A stretch of DNA of 45,998 bases from Hirudo medicinalis (lineage: Eukaryota; Annelida; Clitellata; Hirudinida; Hirudinidae): positions 65,922 through 111,919 of the forward strand of contig MPNW01000456.1 of the NCBI GenBank assembly GCA_011800805.1, written 5' to 3'. The translations under genes and the position numbers were made by a program. Under the pieces are notes generated by a model. That model searched no databases. It had not been told where the DNA came from and saw nothing but the letters and a program-made list of their open reading frames with translations. Positions 1 to 10,410 of the stretch are shown piece after piece. Numbering within the stretch: position 1 is the first letter of the stretch; each line of letters begins with the position of its first letter.

Positions 1-407
1 TGTCAGCAATAAAAGATCTGAAGTCAAAGCACAAGTTATCTCTCAAGCATTGAAATGATTATAAACTGTGTTAACGAAACTTATCGCTTTCATGCCGTTT
101 GTTACTTTCACTTTTCAATGTGACAAAGTATACACGCGTCTCCTGTTAAATGCGAAACAAGAAAAGCGTACATTTTAGTATCACGAAATATAATTGAAGG
201 TAACATTAAATACAATATTAGATGAATGTTGTCCTGAACATATCCATCTTCATCGATGCTTAAGATCAAAGACTTTTAGGATCAGACGTTTTGGTCTTTA
301 GAGACGAGACGCGCGCCAATATTTCTCGTTTGATTCGTCTGCTTTCGAGCAATAGTTTTTCAATATCCTCCGTGTGCTATCGATTTAATAAAGATACAAT
401 TTATTTA

Positions 408-740
408 TTGCAAACTTCTGCGCAAAAAGGGCAAGGGCAAAAAGCTCTTTATAATTTTGATAAATCATGCCTACCTTTGAAGTTCCTGTGAACATGAAAT
501 CAGAGACATCCGACTCGTTCAACTCGGATGACAGACGACGTAAAAAAAATGAAGAATTAAGTTTTAGTAAACGGCAATACAATGAATAATGTTAATGTTA
601 ATGTTAATGAAACAAGTTATCTCTCAAGCATTGAAATGATTATAAATTGTGCTAACGAAACTTGTCGCTTTCATGCCGTTTGTTACTTTCACTTTTCAAT
701 GTGACAAAATATACAATATTAGATAAATACAATTTATTTA
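408..740. repeat. 333-bp insertion in copy A, built from local pieces
   Basis: Relative to the second copy (continuous at about 4150), copy A has an extra 333 bp flanked by a 12-bp direct repeat, acaatttattta, at 396-407 and 729-740. The first half (about 410-600) resembles 2497-2690. The second half (about 606-715) repeats 33-135. Both source pieces lie in this window, so this looks like local template switching or recombination and not a transposon with its own ends. Confidence 0.7.
467..589 (+). other. Short repeated acidic ORF, 40 codons (status unclear)
   Basis: An ATG-started frame begins MPTFEVPVNMKSETSDSFNS and ends at TAA. A second copy at 2554-2700 is readable in the same frame for a similar length but has ACG in place of the ATG; its next in-frame Met is nine codons later. 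The Ser/Asp/Glu-rich composition could suit a disordered N-terminus, but no following exon was identified in either copy. It may be a fragment of a duplicated first exon or chance. Low confidence as a gene. Confidence 0.2.
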
Positions 741-1749
741 CCTCTGCTAAATTTAGTATTCGGTTAATCAAAATACTTCATCGATTTGACGTATCTTATT
801 AAAGCTGTTGATACCTGTTCTGATGAAGAATCAGGCTTTGTGTTCGGAACCTGAAAGAAAATAATGTTAAACTTTGTTTATGTTTCTGTTTTGTGAATAA
901 TTGTTTTTCAACATCTCAAAAATCAACTTGCTAAACTTAACCCAGCTAGCTAACATGTTCTATTGGAGTTTGAGATCCAATTATATAACTGAATCTTTCA
1001 AGATCTTCTATCTTGAGTTTATCATTGATAACCTGTGGCACCTTCTACAAACACAGTAAAATATCTTTACGTTCAACAAATAATAATAAATTAATTCATG
1101 ACCCCAGACTAGTGTGTAATTGCATTTCTTTATAATTGTCTTCTTATGAATCTCTATAGTATGTTCCTGTTGCGCCAGTTTATCTTCCAATGATTCTAAA
1201 ATTGAGTCTTTTTGCAAGAGTTGTTTCTCACAGTTTCTCAGCTGCATTAGTTAAGACTAACTAATTTGCATAGCAAACATATGAAGATAAAATGCCGTTA
1301 TGCTTAAAATGTGATGTCTATGTACTTCATTTCAATGTCCACACCATTTGCAGACCATTATTCAATTATATGAATGCTTCATCACAGCATTTAACTTGAA
1401 ATTTATCACACTTTGTAGGAATTTTGATTCAATAATTTAAAGATAACATTCAAAATAAAATGCTGATGATTTATGACCTCATCTATATAGATCAACATAG
1501 GTTGAGTTCTTTTTTGTTACTTCACCAGATGTAAATATCATACTATTTTGAAAGGTTTCAAATACAACAAACACTACAAATTTTCATTTCAAATTTGTTT
1601 TGACATCAACGAATATTACGAGTTAAAATTCGAGTTCATAAAAAGAATGTTCTTGTGATAGCTTAACAGTCAAATGTTATTCTGAATCTGCCAGTGACAA
1701 TTCATTTCGAGTTGTCGAATTACAGTACTCGTTCTCATTAAATAGAGTA

Positions 1750-2314
1750 TTAAGCCTTGCAGATGATGTAGGTGTGGCTGTAGTCAAAGAAGTACGACCA
1801 CATTCTTCTCAGGGATCTGGGGCAGGGTGAGATGCGGTTACAAGTCCTGCCTTTAGATGTTGTATCTGCAATCCATATCGTTCACTCCAGGGACGTACCA
1901 TTCAGACCAAGTTTTATTCCAATTGATTTTGTAGGTCACAATTTTTCCTCCCAAGAGATTCTTTAAAATTGTTAAAATCAAAATTTCTGATTTATAAATA
2001 TCACATTTTACTATAAAACTAACTTCCTACAGTAATTCTTCCTATTTTCAATTAATTCAACTTTATTCGAAGGCGAGATGGTGCTTTAGAAAAGAACTCA
2101 CAATATCTGTATATGAAGCAAGGCCGTTGCCCCACCACTCACAGCGTTTGCTTGGCGGTTGGTTTGCCACCTCGTAACAGCTGGTCTGCTGTGTCACATC
2201 GTGGTTAATGCAGTCACCAGTTCGGCAGGATTCATCGCAACCGCGACATCCCTGTGCTTGGATGAAACCCAATGATGAAACAAGGCAAAATAATGCCAAA
2301 TAACCGGCAGCCAT
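1750..2314 (-). CDS. Small secreted cysteine-rich protein (two-exon model)
   Basis: I do not recognise the family. The chosen ATG (2312-2314) follows a splice-acceptor-like tract (ttatcttccag) and starts a hydrophobic segment of about 20 residues (MAAGYLALFCLVSSLGFIQA), a clear signal peptide. Then comes a dense Cys region with spacing C-x2-C-x3-C-x4-C-x10-C. Exon 1 (2143-2314) can end at a GTGAGT donor in phase 1. Exon 2 (1750-1865), after ...gattgcag, is open in the matching phase and adds three Cys, giving 95 residues and eight Cys in the mature part. Without splicing, the frame runs to 2063 (83 residues, six Cys after the signal). It is probably an exported disulfide-rich peptide; receptor, toxin, immune or matrix roles cannot be told apart from sequence alone. 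Confidence 0.5.
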
Positions 2315-2399
2315 TCCTGATTTCCTGGAAGATAAATTAAAATTTATTTCGTTATTAAGCCGATACAAATTAGCGCATTTATAAATTGTTACAAAAAAC

Positions 2400-3610
2400 T
2401 TACAATCACAGGAAATAGAGCAAGAGAATAAAATAACTTTGAAACCAATTCTGAAGAAAATGTTTGATAACTTTACTATCCGTGTTGCTTATTCTTATAT
2501 ATTGCAAACTTCTGCGCAACGGCAGCCAAAGCTCTTTATAATTTTGATAAATCACGCCTACCTTTGAAGTTCCTGTGAACATGAAATCAGAGACATCCGA
2601 CTCATTCAACTCGGATGACGAACCAGACGACGCCAAAAATGAAGAATTAAGTGTCAGTAAACAACAATACAATGAATATTGTTGTTTAAGTTTCAGTTAG
2701 AAAAGGATTCTATGAATTGAGTTCATAAACAATACTTGTTTTCCTACCAATTCTTCACTGCAAATACAAGGAAGTTGGTTTTTACTACATCAACATCTGG
2801 GTTTAATTGAAAATACCCTTTTTTTTTTTAAATAGAAATGACGGAGTGTAACATAGATTCTAAAAATATGTCGTGATATGATCTTGTGATGTGGTAGAGG
2901 ATTTCAAGAACACATTCAGTGAGAGGGGAATCTCCAAAAGGAAGTTGGAATTTGCAATTTGAGGGATCGTCAAACGATGCTTAATGGAAAAGTTCCGGAT
3001 TATTTATTATTTCCTCAAATATACCCGTGACATTCACTCCACAGTCTTGGTTCTCATAATTGCGAATTATTAGGAACTTTAAAATGATTTTATTCTTCTG
3101 TGTTTCAGTATTTGCCAATAAAAGATAACATTCCGATTGACCGAAGAAATTCAAAAATACTGCAAAAAAAACCGGCGTACCATTGAAAGAAGGTGGTCAA
3201 TGAAAAATGTTGAATAAATTCACATCACATTATACTTTCAAGACTATTTTTATTAATCGTGGCTTTTCCTCATTTTTATTTTATCAAAAAATCTCAAACA
3301 TTGAAACAATGGAGCTCTAAGGCCGGTGTGTTTTATATTTTTGACGTTTTGAGTTCAATTCAGACACGTGTTTTCAGTTCGACTGGATAAACGCTTCCAG
3401 CAGAACCCTTACTCTCGACCACATTAAACTCGACTCGATGTTAAATATTAAAAAACATTCTAATAGTAGAAAATAATGTACAATTTATTTTAAAACGTCA
3501 AACGATAGGTTGAAATAAATAATTGTAAAAATGACACAAAATTGAGTCAAAGCGAACGGTGTTCACCTGATGGAGTTTCTGACCCATCCACCACTCCGCA
3601 ATACTCTCCT
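2400..3610. other. No gene recognised; includes second copy of the acidic repeat
   Basis: About 2497-2700 repeats the sequence found at 410-600. The rest is AT-rich with no supported exon. The hydrophobic leader frame of the cysteine-rich gene starts just before this stretch, so part of it may be that gene's promoter and untranslated leader. Confidence 0.5.
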
Positions 3611-3617
3611 TAAACAT

Positions 3618-3744
3618 TTATTTGTTTTTTGACTTCTTGAGGGCACAAAGATCCGTTTCTCCTTTGGCATGACTGAAGACACACTCCTTACCCTTACACA
3701 GAAGAATTCCTGATGCCAGGTTAATCCTGAATCTACCCTTCTTG
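3618..3744 (-). CDS. Terminal exon fragment with CCCH-like zinc ligand pattern, cut at the N
   Basis: Reading minus from the N at 3745, one frame is open for about 41 codons to a TAA at 3618-3620. It contains LLCKGKECVFSHAKGETDLC, with C-x4-C-x3-H spacing like the last half of a CCCH zinc finger (usual spacing C-x5-C-x3-H), followed by a Lys-rich tail. An AATAAA overlaps the stop. The rest of the gene would lie beyond the N but is not found in the sequence after it, which is FAM184 3' flank. It may therefore be orphaned by a misjoin. A chance open frame is possible. Confidence 0.3.
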
Positions 3745-3745
3745 N
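3745..3745. other. Single ambiguous base at a probable assembly join
   Basis: The only N in the window. The sequence right after it (tgtcagcaataaaagatctg) is identical to the first bases of the window and stays nearly identical for about 400 bp, which suggests that two contigs or haplotypes were joined here. Confidence 0.7.
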
Positions 3746-4144
3746 TGTCAGCAATAAAAGATCTGAAGTCAAAGCACAAGTTATCTCTCAAGCATTGAAA
3801 TGATTATAAACTGTGTTAACGAAACTTATCGCTTTCATGCCGTTTGTTACTTTCACTTTTCAATGTGACAAAATATACACGCGTCTCCTGTTAAATGCGA
3901 AACAAGAAAAGCGTACATTTTAGTATCACGAAATATAATTGAAGGTAACATTAAATACAATATTAGATAAATGTTGTCCTGAACATATCCATCTTCATCG
4001 ATGCTTAAGATCAAAGACTTTTAGGATCAGACGTTTTGTCCTTTAGAGACGAGACGCGCGTCAATATTTCTCGTATGATTCGTCTGCTTTCGAGCAATAG
4101 TTTTTCAATATCCTCCGTGTGCTATCGATTTAATAAAGATACAA

Positions 4145-4150
4145 TTTATT
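4145..4150 (-). terminator. Polyadenylation signal of the FAM184-type gene
   Basis: AATAAA on the minus strand, about 26 bases after the stop codon at 4176-4178. Confidence 0.6.
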
Positions 4151-4175
4151 TACCTCTGCTAAATTTAGTATTCGG

Positions 4176-5839
4176 TTAATCAAAATACTTCATCGATTTG
4201 ACGTATCTTATTAAAGCTGTTGATACCTGTTCTGATGAAGAATCAGGATTTGTGTTCGGAACCTGAAAGAAAATAAAGTTAACTTTGTTTATGTTTCTGT
4301 TTTGTGAATAATTGTTTTTCAACATCTCAAAAATCAACTTGCTAAACTTAACCCAGCTAGCTAACCTGATCCATTGGAGTTTGAGATCCAATTATATAAC
4401 TGAATCTTTCAAGATCTTCTATCCTGAGTTTATCATTGATGCATGAGGTTTCTTCTACAAACACAGTAAAATATCTTTATGTTCCACAAATAATAATCAA
4501 TTAAATTATGATTCCAGACGAGTATGGACCTGTATTTCTTGATAATTGTTTTTTCTGAATCTCTATAGTATGTTCTTGTTGTGCCAGTTTATCTTCCAAT
4601 GATTCTATGAGTGAGTCTTTTTGCAAGATTTGTTTCTCACAGTTTTTCAGCTGCATTAGTTAGGATAATTTGACAATGTACTGTTATATTTAGAATGTAA
4701 TATCTTAGTACTTCATTGCAATGTTCACATGTGTCCATACCATTTGAAGACCATCACTCAATTATATGAATGCTTCATAACTTAACTTGAAATTTTCACT
4801 ATTTATAAGAATTTTGATTCAATAATTTAAAGATGAAATTCAAAATAAAATGTAACCAGGCAAGTTGATTTCTGACCTCATCTATATGTTTCAAGAGTTC
4901 AGATGATAAAACTTCATTTTCTTGCTTAAAGAGGTTCTCACTTACACTTATTTGTTTCTCTAATTCAACCAGTTTATGAGCTTTCTCATTATCTGTGCAA
5001 TGGTAATGATTTTGGTCCTTTTTCATCTCACGTGATAATTTTTCATACTTGAGTCTGCTTTCTCTCAGATTGGCCTCATATTCACATCTGACATCCATTA
5101 ATTGTTTTTCTAAATGCTCAACTTTTTCGAGCAACTCTCGGACATGTTTTTCAGATTCCGAATGTTGGTCTTTGATGGATTTTAGTTTTTCATCACAGAC
5201 TGCTTTCAAACATTTTATTTCATTGTTATGACTTGTTTTCGACTTCTCCAGCTCTGCCTCAAAAGTCATTTTGATATTTTGAACAGAGTCAGAGTTCTGC
5301 AGAGCATCAATTTTTAAACTTTCTAATTCGTCATTTTTTTCCTTCAAATTCTGTTTAATCTTTGTTAATGAACTTTTCATCAAATTTAGCTCTCTTTCAT
5401 GAGCAGATGTAGTTTTGGAGTGTTTGAGTCGGGTCTGGTTAAGCTTTGTTTTGAAGACAACATCTGCCGTTTGGATCTTCTTCAGCAATTGGCTAGTATT
5501 TTCTTTTTCTCTTTTCAACTCTTCTCTGCAATCGAATTAAATGCGAGAAATGCTGTTTTAAAACTGTTGAAAGAAAGAATGCGCTTACTCCATCTTTGTT
5601 AATTCGTTCATTTTCTCGGTTAAAAGGCCATTTTGTTTATCGCCTAAGTGCGATATTAGTTTCGTCTGGTCGCTGTTTTTTATGTTCAGCGAATGAATAA
5701 CCTGCATCCACAATAGAATACTATCACGATTTTTAGGGAAATTAATGAAATCCTAAGAATTAACCTTAACTAGCTGGGCTATTTTTCTGCACATTTTGAT
5801 GTGCAGATCACCATTACCGTCGTTATTTTCTGATTCCAT
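4176..5839 (-). CDS. FAM184: Short FAM184-family coiled-coil protein
   Basis: Six exons joined in phase: 5765-5839, 5589-5701, 4877-5525, 4530-4650, 4366-4454 and 4176-4262, giving 377 residues. The N-terminus (DLHIKMCRKIAQLVK then VIHSLNIKNSDQTKLI) lines up with the conserved FAM184 start (LHLKMSKKIAQLTKVIYALN in FAM184A), which fixes the ATG at 5839. The third exon is about 216 codons of Lys/Glu/Leu-rich heptads. The protein ends after a polar tail, about one third the length of vertebrate FAM184A (over 1,100 residues). A polyadenylation signal follows at 4145-4150. Molecular function of the family is poorly defined; coiled-coil self-association is the safe inference. It is head-to-head with the FRRS1-like gene, 196 bp between start codons, and has a broken relative at 1-1490. 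Confidence 0.8.
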
Positions 5840-6035
5840 CTCTCGGTACTTCCAAGGCAACGGTCTGCTGACGAAAAGTGAAATAGAACTGAAGGTTATA
5901 CTTTTTTATGATTGTATGTAAAGTTCGAAGCAAGCTAAATTTTCTTGACGCTGCTTGATTTTTCAATTGATTGATTTAATTTAATTTCAGTTTTAGACAC
6001 TTGTTTACTTTTCCACGTTTGAGAAATAAACAGAG
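5840..6035. promoter_or_regulatory. Shared divergent promoter region (FAM184-type / FRRS1-like)
   Basis: Only 196 bp separate the two ATGs, which point away from each other. Both leaders and both core promoters must lie here unless one gene has an unseen upstream leader exon. No TATA box at a convincing distance was found; the middle is AT-rich. Confidence 0.5.
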
Positions 6036-8289
6036 ATGGGGCATATGGTCGAGGCGGCATGGATCGTTACATTTTTAGGATTTTGCTTCGCTGTTAGTTT
6101 TATAGAAATAAATCAAACATGATGCGTGAAATGTTGTTAAATATATTATTTTTTTACTTTGGTGGTATTAAAAGATTATTAGATTTAATTAGATTTAACG
6201 TTAGATGTAATCTCAATACAGGTAATAAATATAAATTATTAATATATAAATATAATGATTACTTACAAAAGAACATATTTCTAATGAACGTGTAGCAACT
6301 GAGGGCAATTTATTTTGCTTCAACTTTTAATAGACATTATAATAAACATTAATATTTAATATTTCTTGAAGGATCCTAAAGACCATGCACTGACATATCC
6401 TGAGGGTTGTTGTTTGGCTAATTGTACATATCATCTGAAATGGAGTGTTCCCAATACAAGCCAGATTATTTTTTATCTGAATTTCAAAGCAGAAAATAAT
6501 AAATCATGGGCAGCAGTGGGGTTTGCTGAGGAGAGCAAGATGGTGAGATCCTTGTGCTAGGATTATTTGTGAATGTTTAAGACAATGTTTTAATTTTTGC
6601 TCACGAAACTTAAGCATTGATGGTAGTTGTGTTTGTTTTTTTTTATTATTATTATTATTATTTAACTTAAATTGAAGCCCTTGGTTTGATGGACCAACTT
6701 TCACTGTGCTGCAGTATTTGATCTTATTTTCTGTAAACTATTTGGAAATAGTTTTAAAAAAGTATTTTGAATGTTTCAGTCCGGTGCAGGAGTGGTGGAG
6801 TGTGCTTGGAAAGAAAAAAAATATGTTGTGAGAGCATCTTACAATGAAGGTTACAACAATAAAGTGCTGAACAAAGTAATCCCCATGCTTCTCTTTTCAA
6901 CATACAGCTTTATTCACAAACTGATTATCTCAATTTTATTTATACGATTCACTTTGGTCTAAGTTAAATGATGTGATGATCCAGGCATTAAAAATAATAA
7001 TTCGGGAAAAACGTTACAAATTCACTCGAAACTCTGCGAAGACGTAATTACTTCCTCTATTTACGACTGCAACGATAAAAGCCAGTACTTATTTCTTCAC
7101 CACAAAAATAACGAACAGCCTATTCCTTGGAGCTTTAATTGTCGGTGTTTTTTTGATGACTCAATCGCTATCGTTCACAGCGGAGACGCATGACGTTGTA
7201 ATTTTTTACAATTAGCTGCACAATTACATGGGCGATTAAGTTCACCATGTACTTGCAAACATGCATTCATCATCACAACCTCGCAAAGTCAACGAGGCCT
7301 TCAACTTCCAGGAAGATCTGGGCATCGTACCGGGATCGGCGAAGGGAACCTGGCAGGACGGAAGACTGAAATGCAGCTTCTCTCATTTAATCCGAGTGAA
7401 CTCTTCCGAACCTGAGAGTTCAAAGGTTAAACCCTTGGACAAAAGCTACTACATCCTCATGGCGAGCGGGATTGTCGACAAAGAAGGTATGTGTGTTCCA
7501 ATCGAAGGAACCTATTTAATATTTAGTTACCGAGTTATTCGTCGCACTCGCAACCCGGCTTGCACCGCCAGAAGGAAGGCCCTCGAGAAGGAGCGCTATA
7601 TAAATGGTAACAAGAAGAGTTGCCAATGAAATGCATGCAACTCTGTGTAAATGTTGTGCAATTGCATTTTTTTAAATTTGTCATCGATGTGCCGTCAATT
7701 CGGCAGTTGATTTGCCACTTTGTTGAACCTATGGTTGCTCTGGTTGCAGGGAATAAGATAAAGCACAACAAAATGCCGTTCGTTTCCTGCATAAAGATCA
7801 ATCTTACAGATGGAAGCACGATCGGCTCCCGAAACGTGTTCATCGTGGCCCACGGTGCTGTTTGGGGACAGATTATTTTACTGTTTTATTAATATTGTCA
7901 CCAATGTCATCCTCATCATTAGTATAGTGTGGTGATGATGGTGATGATGATGATAATGGTGGTGGTGGTGGTGATGGCGACGATGGTGATGCTGCCTATT
8001 TGAAGGCAAAATTACTAATGGTTAATTATGAAGGTCAAGTGACAATGAGAATATTATTATTATTACATAGTATGCAGAAGTTTACTGTTTTTGATGACAG
8101 TGAATGCCTTTTCAATGCAGGTTCAGTCATGGTCTTGGTGTGGATGTTCCTGCTAAGCTTTGCCTCAGTCACTTCGAGGTACTTCAAAGAAGACTGGTGC
8201 CGGGGCTGGGTGCTATTTTGGAAGCCCATCTGGTTTCAGGTGGTGTGACATCAGCTGTTAACAATGATGTTTTGGTGATGGTGGTGTGG

Positions 8290-8351
<62 letters not shown>

Positions 8352-10410
8352 GTGTTTCTGTGATGACATAGAAGGACTTCCATGGTTTGAGATCATTTTA
8401 AAAGCAACATTATTAAATTAGTTTTGTTCAATTTTTAATGACATTGATTTTATTGGCAAATTCAAATGCAAATATCAATGGTAAATAAGACGACACCTGG
8501 AAGGGTGATGCCGAAAAGCGTGTCATGACGCGTGTACTTATTAATCGTTATGATTCATTCGAATCTTAATGTCGCCAGGTTCACAGATTCCTGGCCTTCT
8601 TCTCTGCATCCCTCATAGTCGTCGGCACTCTCATCGTATCCAGCTTCAAAGATTGGAAATTCTACGTGAGAATTTTGGCACCAATCGTCGGAGCATAATT
8701 TCATATTTACCGAAACAATAATTTCTACGACATTGTTGTCGTTATAATTGCTTTTATAATTGTTCGTGTTTTTGATTTATCGGTTTGTCAAATGAGTGAG
8801 TGATATTTTCAAAATGTGAATGACGAGCAGAATGAAAGATGAATTGTTTTTTTTTTATCGAATTTGATTAATTCTAAATTCAATTTTAATTAATTTAATT
8901 CCATTTTCACAGTCCAGCACCCATTCCATTCTTGGTCTTACTGTAACAGTGCTGGTCATGCTGAATGTGAGTTATTTGTCTTTTTATATAGAGAATGCTC
9001 TCTTAATAAAACCACTTCAATTTGATGATGATGACGACGACGATGATGGCAGTCATCATTGTATTAATAGTGATGATGATTTATGCTAATGTGATTATAA
9101 TAACGATAATAATAGAAATCTTGGTCATTTCAATTTGAAAGCCGAACGCAAAAGTCGACGACCGACGATGCATTTGCATTTCAAATGCACGACGTATTGC
9201 ATAATTGCGTGTTAATCATCTTACTCCTCTCAGATTCTTTCTGGCATGCTGAGACCGAACATTGATTCACCCCTGAGGAAATGCTTCCGGTACATCCACG
9301 GGTTCTCCGGTCACGCCCTGCATCTGTTGGGATGTGAGTTTGTTATTTTTTGTTAAGCTTGGAAATTAAATTTGTAATAATATCATTCTGTAAAAATTAA
9401 TGCAGAGTGTCTTTGTTATTTTTAAATTGTTTTCATTTAACTCAAGTCTCAACATTTGTTTTCCCTTGACCAGTGGTAACCCTCTTCTTTGGCTTGAGTC
9501 ACCGCGATGCCTGCCTGCACCGCTGGGTGAGGTGGATACCGATAGCGTTTATTGCACTCAGGCTCATTGTCGACGTCGTCCTCACCGTTCTCAATCGACT
9601 GGATCCCAGTATGAAAGCTAATTTGCTTGTTCATTTTCTTCAATAATTTGCTTTTATTTTTCATAATTTGTTATTTGTAATGCAAATATAATGCAAGGCC
9701 TCTGATTTCCTGTTTGCAGTGTAGGTTTGATTCATAGAAGAAATGGATTTTGTTATTGTTGTTGATAGTAGGATGATGATACCTGGATGATAGTTGATAA
9801 TATTGCTATCGAATAAATGCTGAATTATGCAAGATATAAAAATCATTTTGTATCACTTTCTGTTCAACTTCAATCTAACTAGCTTAATATCCTTTAAGTA
9901 TGTGAAGGAGAAGTTTGTGGTGTTCATGTTTGTGACTTTGTTTTTATTTTGTCAGATCGCAACTGCTACATTCAGTTGATTGAGAATGTGGCCAGTGAAG
10001 ATGAGGTCGGTACTTTGGAAGTTCCATTTGAGAATAATTGACAATAATTCATTCACAAATCTACTTTGCTTTGAAATAAATTTTAATAGGATAGACATAG
10101 AAAGATGACTTAGTTAAGGTTAATATGTTTCAATAATAGTAATAATAATAACAATAGCAATAATAATAATGAAGGGACATAAAATTTCATTTAATTCATG
10201 TGAGGCTAGGATATCTATAGATATTAGTTAAGGTATTGTTAATATTGGTCAACGGTGTTGTTACCATCTTGTTTTGTCTTTTTCCAGACATGGAGCTGGA
10301 GATATACCATAACAATATCCTACGTCATCGTCAGTTTCGGATGCTCGCTCGTCATCATCGTGGCTCTCACTTACAGTCCGATCTGTCACATCCAACAAAG
10401 CATGTCCTGA
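6036..10410 (+). CDS. FRRS1: FRRS1-like DOMON / cytochrome b561 membrane reductase
   Basis: Twelve exons join in phase: 6036-6092, 6372-6542, 6780-6875, 7312-7486 (or from 7297), 7750-7854, 8121-8239, 8579-8665, 8913-8966, 9234-9333, 9474-9608, 9956-10005 and 10288-10410, about 423 residues. Order: signal peptide (MGHMVEAAWIVTFLGFCFA), DOMON domain (WSVPNTSQIIFYLNF, SWAAVGFAEESKM), then a cytochrome b561 core with the four expected haem-ligand His in VFIVAHGSVM, FQVHRFL, SSTHSILG and YIHGFSGHALHL, plus further membrane helices and a last helix ending PICHIQQSMS. Family members carry electrons across membranes to reduce ferric chelates. The N-terminal Reeler domain of vertebrate FRRS1 is absent, as in several invertebrate DOMON-b561 proteins. 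Paralogue assignment within the family is less certain than the fold. Confidence 0.85.
7929..7997. repeat. GAT/GGT-rich microsatellite in an FRRS1-like intron
   Basis: Imperfect gatgat and ggtggt runs in the intron after the 7750-7854 exon. Confidence 0.8.
8291..8351. repeat. (GAT)n microsatellite, about 20 units
   Basis: A near-perfect run in the intron after the 8121-8239 exon. The long poly-His frame on the other strand is an artefact of this repeat. Confidence 0.95.

Larger units (their letters stand above)
1..1490 (-). pseudogene. Broken partial copy of the FAM184-type gene (copy A)
   Basis: Bases 1-407 match 3746-4152 almost base for base, and about 741-1490 match about 4159-4880 with more differences. 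In copy A the last exon (about 779-846, minus) is intact. The exon at about 955-1035 and the exon at about 1130-1240 each carry a one-base insertion relative to the downstream gene, which breaks the reading frame. The large coiled-coil exon is almost wholly missing: only its last few codons and donor survive near 1475-1490. The 5' exons are absent. I therefore read it as a truncated pseudogene from tandem duplication. A divergent allele joined in by the assembler is the main alternative, because the repeat restarts exactly after the N at 3745. Confidence 0.75.

Noticed and set aside
7516..7612. Extra exon in the FRRS1-like gene (LPSYSSHSQPGLHRQ...)
   Set aside because: Its phase fits neither neighbour, while exons 7312-7486 and 7750-7854 join directly in phase and read through the conserved DOMON-b561 linker.
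8184..8396. Poly-histidine protein on the minus strand
   Set aside because: Translation of the (GAT)n microsatellite within an FRRS1-like intron.
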